DNA of 64,000 nucleotides, taken from the NCBI GenBank assembly GCA_910576815.1, contig CAJTKA010000009.1, positions 1-64,000 on the forward strand. The letters are read 5' to 3'. Below the pieces are notes generated by a model that had not been told where the DNA came from, did no database searches, and saw nothing but the letters and a program-made list of their open reading frames with translations. A program made the position numbers and the translations under genes. This document shows, piece after piece, positions 1-10,600 of this stretch. The DNA comes from an uncultured Lachnospiraceae bacterium. Its GTDB lineage: Bacteria; Bacillota; Clostridia; Lachnospirales; Lachnospiraceae. The first letter of the stretch is position 1; each line of letters starts with the position of its first letter.

Positions 1-32
1 AAATTGACAACAATTTTGACAACAAATTTTAT

Positions 33-56
33 AAAAACCGTACTGAACAGTACCGA
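33..56 (-). terminator. Probable terminator of the cyclophilin gene
   Basis: A palindrome (GTACTG, AA loop, CAGTAC at 40-53) is followed, on the minus strand, by a T-rich run at 31-37. It lies just past the stop codon of the minus-strand cyclophilin gene. The stem is short (6 bp plus weak flanks), so efficiency is uncertain. Confidence 0.55.
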
Positions 57-79
57 ATAATACTTTTTTGAGAATCTGT

Positions 80-601
80 TTACAGCTTCTCCGGTTCCGG
101 ATAATCCACGCCGAAAGTATCGACCGTAACCGTCTGCATCACTTGATTTTCCAGCGGTCTGTCCTCATAATCGGTAGCTGTCTCAGCGATGCGGTTCACC
201 ACATCCATACCTTCTATCACTTTTCCAAACGCCGCATAAGCGCCGTCTAAGTGCGGGCTTGTCTTGTGCATGATAAAGAACTGGCTGCCTGCGGAATCGG
301 GGTGCATGCTTCTTGCCATAGAGAGAACGCCTGCCGTGTGTTTTAAGTCATTATCGAAGCCATTCTGCTTAAACTCGCCCTTGATGGAGTAGCCGGGGCC
401 GCCCATGCCGGTCCCCTCGGGATCGCCGCCCTGGATCATAAAGCCCTTGATAACGCGGTGGAAAATCAGGCCGTCATAAAAATTTTTGTTGATCAGACTG
501 ATAAAGTTGCCTACGGAGGTCGGTGCGATCTCGGGATAAAGTTCCGCCTTGATTACGTCGCCGTTTGCCATGGTGAAAGTTACGATGGGATTGTTTGCCA
601 T
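80..601 (-). CDS. ppiB: Cyclophilin-type peptidyl-prolyl cis-trans isomerase
   Basis: A 173-residue single-domain cyclophilin that catalyses cis-trans isomerisation of prolyl peptide bonds; with no signal peptide it is probably cytoplasmic. Family motifs are visible: the FHRVIKGFMIQGGDPEGTG block with the catalytic Arg and Gln/Gly loop, then GSQFFIMH and HLDGAYAAFGKVIEGMDVV. Length matches bacterial PpiB-type enzymes. The start is the ATG of MANNPIV, preceded by AGAAAGGAAA; an upstream in-frame ATG at 643 has no good ribosome site and would add 14 non-conserved residues. It is monocistronic, with its own promoter (651-679) and a downstream hairpin. The family is certain; substrates are unknown. 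Confidence 0.93.
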   Translation of the reverse strand: MANNPIVTFTMANGDVIKAELYPEIAPTSVGNFISLINKNFYDGLIFHRVIKGFMIQGGDPEGTGMGGPGYSIKGEFKQNGFDNDLKHTAGVLSMARSMHPDSAGSQFFIMHKTSPHLDGAYAAFGKVIEGMDVVNRIAETATDYEDRPLENQVMQTVTVDTFGVDYPEPEKL

Positions 602-650
602 AATTAGGATTTCCTTTCTGCTTTTGGTCTGCTGCAAGTGCATGATTTTT

Positions 651-679
651 ATTGTATAAGAAAATGGGGAAATTGTCTA
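651..679 (-). promoter_or_regulatory. SigA-type promoter for cyclophilin gene
   Basis: On the minus strand a -35 box TAGACA (674-679) and a -10 box TACAAT (651-656) are separated by exactly 17 bases, 50 bases upstream of the ppiB start. Confidence 0.6.
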
Positions 680-688
680 TGCAGTAAC

Positions 689-1393
689 TTAAAAAACATC
701 AAACAGCAGCTTTTTATAGCTTTCTTTGGCGCTGGCTGTGTAAGTGCGTGAAATCGGAATCAGCGTATCTTCTATATAAAAGCCTTCCTTCGTCAGTTTT
801 GTTACATGTCTGATATTTACAATGAAACTCTTATGACAGCGAACAAAACAGTGCTCGGCCAGTCGCGGTTGTATTTCGTCAAGTTTGCCGTAGGAGGTAT
901 GCGTTGCTCCATTCTGCATATGAAAGAGCAGGATATGGTTGGAGCTGGACACATAAGAGATTTCCGGCTGGCGAAGTATGGTATCTTCTCCGCCAAAGGA
1001 GATTCGCAGCGTTTCTTCCGGGCTGTTGATGATGTCAGAGGCCATCTGCAATACTTCAGATAATGAAGTCTCCTGCACGGGTTTGATCAAATAATGAAAG
1101 GCATAGAGGTCAAAAGCTTCTCTGTAAAAATCTTCACTGGTCGACAGAAAGGCCAGAAGAGCGTTCTTATACTGCGCGCGGATACAGCGGGCTGCCTCAA
1201 CGCCAGTCATTCCCGGCAGATAGATATCCAACAGGAACAGATCGAATTTTCTGCCGCATGATTCCACGTCGTAGAGCATGGATTCGGCGTCTTGATATTC
1301 CGTGATATCGCAGAGGATATTTGTCTTGCCAAGTATGTGGAGCAGATGTGCCAGATCTTTGATGTTGTCCTCACAGACTGCGATGCGAATCAT
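689..1393 (-). CDS. LytTR-family response regulator (AgrA/LytR type)
   Basis: A 234-residue two-component response regulator. The N-terminal receiver domain (about 1-120) has the acidic pair in CEDN (E8, D9), the phospho-acceptor Asp56 in LFLLDIYLPG and the conserved Lys104 in YLIKPV. Residues about 140-233 form a LytTR DNA-binding domain (ISYVSSSNHILLF, FVRCHKSFIVNI). LytTR proteins bind pairs of short direct repeats about two helical turns apart. The start at MIRIAVCEDN follows AAAGGAGAACGTGT; the in-frame ATG at 1438 lacks a ribosome site. It is divergent from the giant surface-protein gene; the only kinase nearby is the GHKL gene downstream of that protein, so regulator and kinase probably work together on it. 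The pairing is inference. Confidence 0.9.
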   Translation of the reverse strand: MIRIAVCEDNIKDLAHLLHILGKTNILCDITEYQDAESMLYDVESCGRKFDLFLLDIYLPGMTGVEAARCIRAQYKNALLAFLSTSEDFYREAFDLYAFHYLIKPVQETSLSEVLQMASDIINSPEETLRISFGGEDTILRQPEISYVSSSNHILLFHMQNGATHTSYGKLDEIQPRLAEHCFVRCHKSFIVNIRHVTKLTKEGFYIEDTLIPISRTYTASAKESYKKLLFDVF

Positions 1394-1493
1394 ACACGTT
1401 CTCCTTTTGTCGGATGTATATTTTTCTAATAATAGCATGTAAGGAACCGACTTGTAAATAATCTGCAGGTGCCAGTGCGGGGCAAAAGTGTTC

Positions 1494-1522
1494 CGTTTTC
1501 GTCAAAAAATATGTCGTTTTCG
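1494..1522 (+). promoter_or_regulatory. Tandem direct repeat, candidate LytTR operator
   Basis: CGTTTTCG occurs at 1494-1501 and again at 1515-1522, a 21-bp period equal to two helical turns. This is the geometry used by LytTR regulators (about 9-bp repeats with a 12-bp gap). It lies between the divergent LytTR regulator and the giant surface gene. The match to the LytTR consensus is partial, so this is a candidate only. Confidence 0.45.
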
Positions 1523-1538
1523 ATACCCCGATTTTTTT

Positions 1539-1547
1539 GGGGGGGGG
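1539..1547 (+). repeat. Homopolymeric G9 tract preceded by T7
   Basis: Seven T (1532-1538) are directly followed by nine G (1539-1547) in the non-coding region, upstream of a possible -10 (TATACG at 1569-1574) and 87 bases before the start codon of the giant surface gene. Long G tracts are prone to slipped-strand length change. Confidence 0.85.
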
Positions 1548-1633
1548 TGTTGTAAAATGTGTTTGCGTTATACGAAGCAGCAGTCACATAAAGCAAAGGA
1601 TACAGGTTGATTGGAAACGGAGGTAGATTTCAA

Positions 1634-4600
1634 ATGACGATAGAAACGCTGCGAAAAGCAAAGAAAGATACGATTCGGACACTGATGCAGTATGGCAAGT
1701 CGCATCCTGTCTTAAAATATCCCGTCTTTATCATGACAGTCATTTTTATTTTTGTCTATAATCTGTTTCTGCATACGCTGATACAGGTGCATGTACACGA
1801 AAAGCTGGCCAGAGTCATGGCGGCAGTGCTTTCTTTTGCTGTGTTTTTCACGGGCATGGATCTGACGGTATTGGCGGTGCAATCAGCGGGGGAACAGGAG
1901 GAAATTTATACGGTTACAGGATTTGCCGCGCTTTCGGAGGAAGTGGCGGATCAGTGTGTACCTGTGGGTACGGCGGTGGAAGAACTGAATCTGCCGGAGG
2001 CACTGGAGGCTTATGTCATGCAGAACCAGGAGGATACAGATGACAATGCCGACAATGCGGGAGATGACGGTACGGAAATCGAACCGGGAGATGGGGATCA
2101 GGAAGGCACGGTGTCAGGCAATGAAGGTGACGAAAACGAAGACGGGGAATCAGGCGAAGGCGACTCAGACGAGGAGACAGGAGGAGACGGAGCAGACGCG
2201 GGAGAAGGAAGCGATGAAGGCGGAGCAGACGCAGGAGAAGGAAGCGGCGAAAGCGGAGCGGCAGGAGATATCGCGGCGTGTGGGACTCTGACATGGCAGA
2301 TCCATACTGCCGATTTTGTGCTGCCGATCTTTCTGTCGGAAAACATAGAGGAGGAAGTAAAGGTAGAAACGCTGGTTAACGGTGAAGATGAAGAGGAAAC
2401 GGCATCGAATGGCGATGAATTGGCGGATAAGGATATTGATAAGGAAATTATGATACAAGGCGTCGCATGGCAGTCGTCGCCTTTGTATGACAGCGAAACG
2501 GAGGGTATATACATTTTTACACCGATTTTGCCGAATGGCTATGCGCTGGCGGAGGGTGTGGGCCTGCCGCAGATCACGGTGACGGTGGAGGTGGAAGAGC
2601 AGCCGCTCACAGCCGCTGGAGAACTTTTAAAAAAGATTTTGAAAAAGTACTTTGAGGGCATTGCAGAGGATGGGATCTATGATGCCGTTCTTGCCATGGA
2701 CGAGGATACCCGTCTGTCCCTGACGGCGGATTATGAGGAACTGCTCGCTGCCATGACGGGGGAGGATGAGGCGGACGAGAGACTACAGAATATCGCAAAT
2801 CAGATTGGGCGGGGAATTGCGGACGCGGCGGCAAATATGCCGATAGAAGCGCCAGTGTTTTTCAGAATGCGCGCGGCGGCACCGGCATCCGCTTCGATTC
2901 CTCTGCGGCGGATTTCCGGCAGCGGCAAAGCGTTCGTGTACCATAGCTTTAACGAGCCGAAGTCGTTTGCGGCAGGCAAGACCTATGCTTTCTTAAACGG
3001 CGTATATGGGTATGAGGATGCAGTTTCTTCCTTGGGATCCGGAGCGATTCTAAAAGTGACGGATCAGGCCAATGGATCAGATAATTATGTCAAGTGGGGA
3101 TATGGACCGGATGCGAAGATAAAAGTGTATGTAGACGTGATAACCAGAGGCAGAGATTTTGACAGCTGCGTCATCGGCGGGCTGTATCAGGTGCCGGATT
3201 CCGGGACGCCTACTGAATACCGCTATTTCTGCCGGGCGGGCGGCGCACGGAACTGCGGTCCTTACTATGCCTATAATTATGTGAAGGAAAGTCTGTTCTA
3301 TACGGATGTATCGGCTTCCCTGAGTGATATCGAGAAACAGGGTTCTACAGATCCGAAAGATTATATCGTCAAGGTTACTTTTGGCGGCGGTCGGAGCATG
3401 ACGCTGGATAGCGGGAGCTACACCATACAGATTCCGAATCCCAATTCGGATGAAGTGAATATTATTGTATCGGACAGTGAAGGAAACAGCATTAATACGA
3501 AATTCCGTATGCCGCTTGTTGTGAGATATGACGGCAATGGTACGGGCGTGAGCAATGTTCCTGACATACAGCCGGCGTGGAAAGGGGAAAGCTTTACGGT
3601 CAGCAGTATGCTGCCGACGCGGAGCGGTTACAGCTTCCGGAACTGGAAAGAGGTACAGACGGGAACGGCTTATTCGAGGGGACAGAGGATTACTTCTTTT
3701 GGTTCTGAATCGATGCTGCTGAAAGCACAATGGAAGGATATCCAGAAACCGGAAGTCGGTTACACGCCGACACAGGTGATGACAAAGGCCACGGATGCGG
3801 AGGTAAAGGCTGCGGTGGAAGCGGCGCTCACTATCACTGACAATGAACCGGTGGAGGAATGCAAGGTAGAGATTACCGTGCCGTCAAATTTCACCCAGAC
3901 TGCGGGCAATAAGGACGTTACCGTGAAGGTGACGGATAAAGCGGGCAATTTCACTACGAAAACTTGTACCGTAGGCGTAATGTCTTATGTGGAATTTTCC
4001 AAGCCACAATTTACGGCGGATACGAAGAATCTGTCTGTGATTCTGCGCAATCCGGGAATGGACCCAGTCACCGAGAGCGGTTTTGTGTGGGGCATCATGA
4101 ATGCGCCCAGCCTTACCACCAATAACGGAAGGAAGGCGACGGCATCCCCTGTCGTAAAAGCGGACGGGACGATATCGGTCACGGCGGATAACCTTCAGAA
4201 AGGCGTTACCTATTATGCCAGAGCCTATATCATAGCGGACGGCGTGCCTTATTACAGCGACGAGATCGAGATTGGGATTGGGTTGCCTGCGTACGGAACC
4301 TTTACGATCAAGAATAACAATAATAATACCTTTACGGTTACAAGGGGCGGCGGAAGCGAGGGCGCGCAGACGGTCTATTATCGCACGGTCAACGGTTCCG
4401 CGGTGGGCGGCACGCATTTTACCCATCAGGCGGGTGAGCTGACCTTTGCGGCAGGAGAGACTTCTCAGACCATCACGGTCAGCGAGCAGGGGGTAAACAC
4501 GGCGTACAGTGGCAAACCCGCGACTGCTTATACCAATGCCGACCGCACCTATTCCGTGCAGATCTATCGCGTTACGGGCGGCGGGACGCTGGGAGCGGAT

Positions 4601-7600
4601 ACAAACGCTGAGCGGACGATGGGTAAAAGCGACGGCTATACGGTGTCCAGAACGATTTATGATGAGCAGGTGATCAATGGTCCGCAGGGAGATACCTTCA
4701 GAGGGGATTATGACGAGGATAACTTGGGATGGACAGACGGTGCATCTTATCCGTCGGCGAAAGAAACCGTTTCCATTAAGGATGGGCTGAGGAGAGGCGA
4801 ACGGGAGTATTGGATAAAAACGGCGCAGAAACTACATTATCGGCTTTCCTGTGAAATAAAAGAGATTGAGGATGGATATCAGTCGGTTCAGATTACGCCG
4901 GGCGGGGAAATTGATACGAAAATATATCCGTATCAGGGAGAACTCAAAGGATCTCTTAGCACAGCCTATTATGTAGCGTTGTCTGATCATGGTGGAGGCA
5001 ACAAATATACGACCTATGAAAAATATCGATATCCTTATACGGGACCGCAGACGGAGTATAAAACGCCGCCCTTAAAAACGGCGATTGCAACCGGACGTGT
5101 TGAGGACACTTATGTGCGATTTGATATTACGCAGGAGCAAATGAGTGTTGGTTACGGAGGAAGCGGCAAAAACTCTGATAAATGGAGCACACGTTATGTG
5201 AAACATCATTTCTGGATTATAGACGAGAAGGAGCCCCGGCTTGTTGCAGTGGCCCCCATGGCGGGCGGGCTCTATAAGGTGGGCGACACCTTTACCGTGT
5301 CCCTGATCTTTGACGAGATCGTGGACAGGCAGAACAGCGGCGACTTAAGCGGCGTTAAGGTAAATACCTCATGGGGGCAGGCTTCGTATGTGGGCGGCGC
5401 AGATACCAACGTTTTGTATTTCTCAGGAACGATCGCAGGGAATGCGGATCAGACTTTAAGAGTAAACGGATTCACCAACGCAGACCGCATCAAGGATATG
5501 TGTGACAACACTTCTTCGACGGAGACATCCAGCGGCAGCGGAAACACAACTGCTACCGTGGATACGGCGAAGCCGAATCTGACGGTTGCCTCTCAGGGGA
5601 TTGCAGGCGGCACCGGCACGGTGAAAGTGGTGGTGAATGCGGATCAGAGCAAAGCAAACAGCCTGCGCTACGCATGGTCGGATTCCGCCTCCGCGCCGGC
5701 AACAGGCTGGGTGGACGCCTCTGCGTCTGAGTTAAGTGTTGCCAAGGGTGCGCAAGGACTGCCGCTCTCCATCCGGAAAGAGCCGGGCAGCGGCGCAAGT
5801 AACGGCAAATGGTATCTCCATGCGATTGCGACATACAGTACCACGGGAGCCACCGATTATAAGAGTGCCTATGTGGACTTCGGCACGGCGAACACGCCTG
5901 CCGCAGGCAGTGAAAAGCCCTCGCTTTTGGTCAGCACGGATAATTCGGCGTGGGCAAGGCAGAGAGCAATTACGGTCCAGAGAAAGGGTGGCGGTACGCT
6001 GCAATACCGAAAGTCCGGCGTCAGCGCATGGACAGATGTTGCTGCAAATGCAGGAAGCGTAACGGTGACAGAGAACGGATACTATACCTTCCGTCTGACA
6101 GCGGCGGACAATGTCCTTACGCAGACGATTCAGGTGGAGAAGATCGACAGGGTAAACCCAACGGCATCGGTCGGAAGGCTTCTGGACAGTGCCTTGACGC
6201 AGTCTCCCAAAGAGGGGATCTACACGAAGATTGCCCTGCCCGTTACCTTTGCGGACAGCGGTTCGGGGGTAAAGACGGTGGAGTATGCGTGGACGAACGG
6301 TTCGGCTGCGCCTGCGGCAAGTGTGTGGACATCACTTACGGCAAGCCAGATTCAGACGGGCAAGGCGGATCTCGCTTACACGGCGACGGAGAGTGTCGAA
6401 ACTGCGAAGTACCTGCATATCAAGGTGACGGATCACCTGGATCATACCTACACGACCAAATCGTCTGCCGCTTATAAAGTAATATCGCAGAATACTGTTA
6501 AGAATCACACGCCGAAGGTCACCCTGACCGGAGCGCCCACGGAGTGGACGAATGATATGGCCACCCTGCAGTGGAGTCTGACGGACTATGAGGGGAAAAA
6601 TTATGAGGTAATCCTGCCGAACGGCAATGCAAAAGGCGGCGCGAACAACGGACTGATTTGGGCCAGAAGCAATGGCACTTACACGGTAAAAGTGCGGGAT
6701 CTGGACTACGGCGGAGAAAATACGGCCGCAGTAGAGGTAAAATATATCGATACCACTGCGCCCACCGTCACGCCTTCCCGGATGTCGGATGATTGGAAGA
6801 AGACCGCGCAGACAGTCACTTTTTCCGCAAGTGACAGCCAGAGCGGCGTCGGGAAAAAGTATTATAAGATTGTTGATACAAAGGACGAGATCCCCACTGA
6901 CGGACTGACGCAGCTTACGTCAGACAGAGTGAACGTGGCGGAAGACGGCGCCTGGTATGTCTACTATAAATATTATGATAAAGCTGGCGACGACAGCATC
7001 GGCAGGGAAGCCAATAAGACGGAAGGCTTTATCGGGCCGATTCGCATCGACAGGGTGAGCCCGACGGCGGCAGTGAGCATGGGCGGCAGCAAAAACGAAC
7101 AGTCCGGCTGGTATACGGCAGCCGTACCGGCGACGCTGACATTTTCCGATCCGCAGTCCGCGGTCAGCGGGAGCGGTATGCCAAGCGGCGTGAAGACGGT
7201 GGAATATCTGTGGATGAAGGCGGATGAGAAACCGACGACAAAGCCGACAAGCGGTTTACAGGCGTTGACGGCGGGACAGACTGCGGCGGGAGAGGGTGTT
7301 GTTTCGCAGCAGGAGAGCGGTGTCTGGTATCTGTATTATAAAGTGACGGATGCGGCCGGAAATGTGACGGACGGTTTTTCGGAGGAAGCGGTAAAGATCG
7401 ATACGACAAAGGCTGCGCTTACCGTGACGGGGCCTGCCGCGGCGGCAGAGAAAAAGACGGGGATCGTCATGACGGTGCAGTCGGGCAGTTACGGTCCGAG
7501 CGGCGGCGCGCTGTCAGTCAAAAAAGACGGGCTGCTTGCAACGGAGACGGCGCTTAAGAGCAGTACGGGAAGCGGTGTTTTGTCGGCGGATCATACGGTT

Positions 7601-10600
7601 ACGGAGCCGGGAACCTATCATTTTTACAGCCGTGCCAATGCGGACAAATCGGACGGGGTGACGGCGGGACAGACAAGGTATGTGCATCAGGTGACGTTTG
7701 ACAGCAGGGGAGGCAGCGAAGTGGAACCGCAGCTTGTGTGGACCTCTCATGCGGATGCAGGCGCGGGCGGCACAGTCGAGTGCAAGGTGCAAAGGCCTGC
7801 AGACCCCACTCGGAGAGGGCTGGTTTTCGGTGGCTGGTATACAGACGGGAAGTGTAAGACTGCCTTTGACTTTAATAGCCAAATTTATGAGGATACCACG
7901 CTCTATGCCAAGTGGACGGCGGATTTCTATGAGGTAACGTATCATCTGACCAATCCGGACGGCAGCGCGTATGAAGCGGCGGATTCCGATAGAATGTATG
8001 CGTTCGGTGAGGGACTGACCCTGCCCGTACCGAAGCAGGAGGGTTATCGCTTCGAAGGCTGGTATCTGACGGCGGAACATACGGGAGAGGTGCAGAAGAC
8101 GATCGGTGAGAATGAGACGGGGGCAAAGACATACTATGCCCGCTATGTGGATATCGCCGCACCGAAGATAGTGGCTGAGTTGTCGGCGGAGAGTGAGGAG
8201 AGCGGCTGGTATACGGCAAAGCCTGCAATCGATCTCACCTATTCCGACAATCAGGGCGTGAAACGGCTTCTGGTTTCCGTGGACGGAGAAGCATGGCAGG
8301 AACTGAGCGGCTTCCCGATGGGAGGCGGGATAAAGGATGATGCGGCGCATGCGTGGGCGTTTACCACAGTGCAGCCGGGAGACCATACTTATGCGTTTCA
8401 GGCAGTGGACGCCATAGGACTGTCAACGGAGACGAAGCCGCTGCGGGTGAAGCTGGATACCGTGAAGCCTGTGATGGGAGAACTGCGTTTCAATGAAGGG
8501 TATGTAAACCTGTGGGATTGGCTGATCCGCAAAGACAGCCTAATCGTTAACATTCCCGTGACAGAGGAAATGAGCGGGCTTGACCGGGTGACTTATACCC
8601 TGACGCCCGGCAGTATGCGGAATGCGGAGCCTGTAACGAAGGAAGCAAAAATAGAGAAAACGACGACTGACGCAGGGGCACAATATACGGCGACCATCGT
8701 CATCGACCCGGATTATAAAGGCGTGATAGGGGATATACAGGCGACGGATATTGCAGGAAACGTGTCGGAGCCCATAACTGCTTATGCGAACGGTATCGGT
8801 GTGATCGTGGAGGAATTAAAACCTGTGATCACCGTAACGGCTGACCGTCTGCCCACAGAGGAGCAGGCAGGAACAAAATTGGAAGGGGAAGCACTTTCTG
8901 CGGATTATTACCAGACCGCACCGGAACTTTTCGTGAAAGTACAGGATGGCAGTATGGCGGCCTCCGGCATCAAAGAAGTCAAATGGAGAATTGACAGTGG
9001 CAGCGAAAATGCAGAGGACGGTAGATTTGGAGATGCGCTGACAACGGAGTACGGTTTCCGCATTATGCTTAACGGTTTGACCGGTAGAGTGAGGGTGGAG
9101 ATATCTGTTGTGGACAACGCAGGAAACAGCGGGAGTCAGACGGTAACGGTAAAGATCAAGGGAACAGAGCAGACGCCGGAGGCGCAGCCTGATTATCCCG
9201 CGGAAAAGCTGACCGGATTGAAACCGGGCGAGACTTATCTGGTGTGTTTGCCGGGCGGGAAGACAGTTTCCCATAAGGCGGACGAAAATGGAGAGATTTG
9301 CATAGATAACAGCTGGTTTGGCAAAGAGATTTCTCTGATTAAGAAGGGGGACGGCAAAAACACGAAAAACAGCAATCCCCAGAGTATTGCGTTGGCAGCC
9401 CGTCCCGCTGCGCCGGTTCTTGAAAAGAGTGACGAGACCGTCAAAGGGAAAAAGGACGGACAGATCAAAGGCGTGACAGATGCCATGGAGACCAGCAGGG
9501 ATGATAAGAAGACGTGGGAAAAGGCAGCGGGAACGGTAAATGACGCCGCAGCCGGAAAACTTTGGGCGCGTGTGGCGGCTACACAGACAGCGCCCTGTGG
9601 ACAGGCAGCCTTTGTGACTGTTAAGGAAGGCAGGAGCCTGACAGTGACCTTCGACTCTCAGGGTGGCAGCAAAGTGAAGCCCATAAAAGGTCTGTCGTGG
9701 AAAGAGGCCGTCAAAAAACCTGCTGAGCCAAAGAAAGAGGGGGATAATGGCTTTTGTGGCTGGTATCGGGAGACGTCGTATGAGAATAAATGGCATTTTG
9801 CGGAAGAGTCGGATGCGGATTTGCTGACGAATGATGTGACCCTTTTTGCGAAATGGCTTCCGAAAACGGATACGCCCATGACTGTAGGTATTTCCTATAG
9901 AGATGAGGCGCTGACCAAACTGGAACCGGGCAAGGTCTATTTGATCGAAGGGAAGGAGGTTGCTGCATCGGCGGAGGGTACGGTATTGATCGATGAGAGC
10001 TGGTTTGGTAAGAAGATCAGCATTGTTCGCCGAGGAGACGGGATAAGTACCGGAGACAGTGATGCGCTGCCCCTGACCGTGCCGAAACGGCCTGCGGGAC
10101 CTGTGAAGGTACAGCCGAAAGCTGAGAGTGCGCAGGACGCAAAAGACGGCAAATTGACAAAGACAGATACAACCATGCAGTACCGCAAGAAGGGCAGCAC
10201 AGAGTGGATTACCGTTACCGGAGAAGAGATTACGGATTTGGAGCCGGGTGATTATGAATTGCGTTATGTATCGACAGATACGGCTTTTTCCTCTAAAATA
10301 GTGGTAAAGACAGTTAAAAGATACAGCCCGCCCAAGAAGGACGACGGCGATAACGGAGGCAAGACGCCGGGAGACAATACGAAGCCGGAGGACGGAACAA
10401 CGCCGGGCGATGATACAAAGCCGAAGGACGAAACAAAACCAGCTGACAACACGAAGACGGGAGACGGGATAGTGCCAAGTGATGATACAACGCCGAAGAT
10501 AGGAACGGCGCCCGGACATATCGTGGAGGATGGCAGCGGAAGCCTGACGGGTGAGCATCTCTATGCTGTCGGCAAGATAGTGAAGACTCTGACAATCCCA

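Noticed and set aside
8816..10558. 580-codon open frame on the minus strand inside the giant surface gene
   Set aside because: It is antisense to a clearly coding Ig/InlB region, Arg/Cys/Leu-rich with no recognisable domain; a by-product of codon bias.
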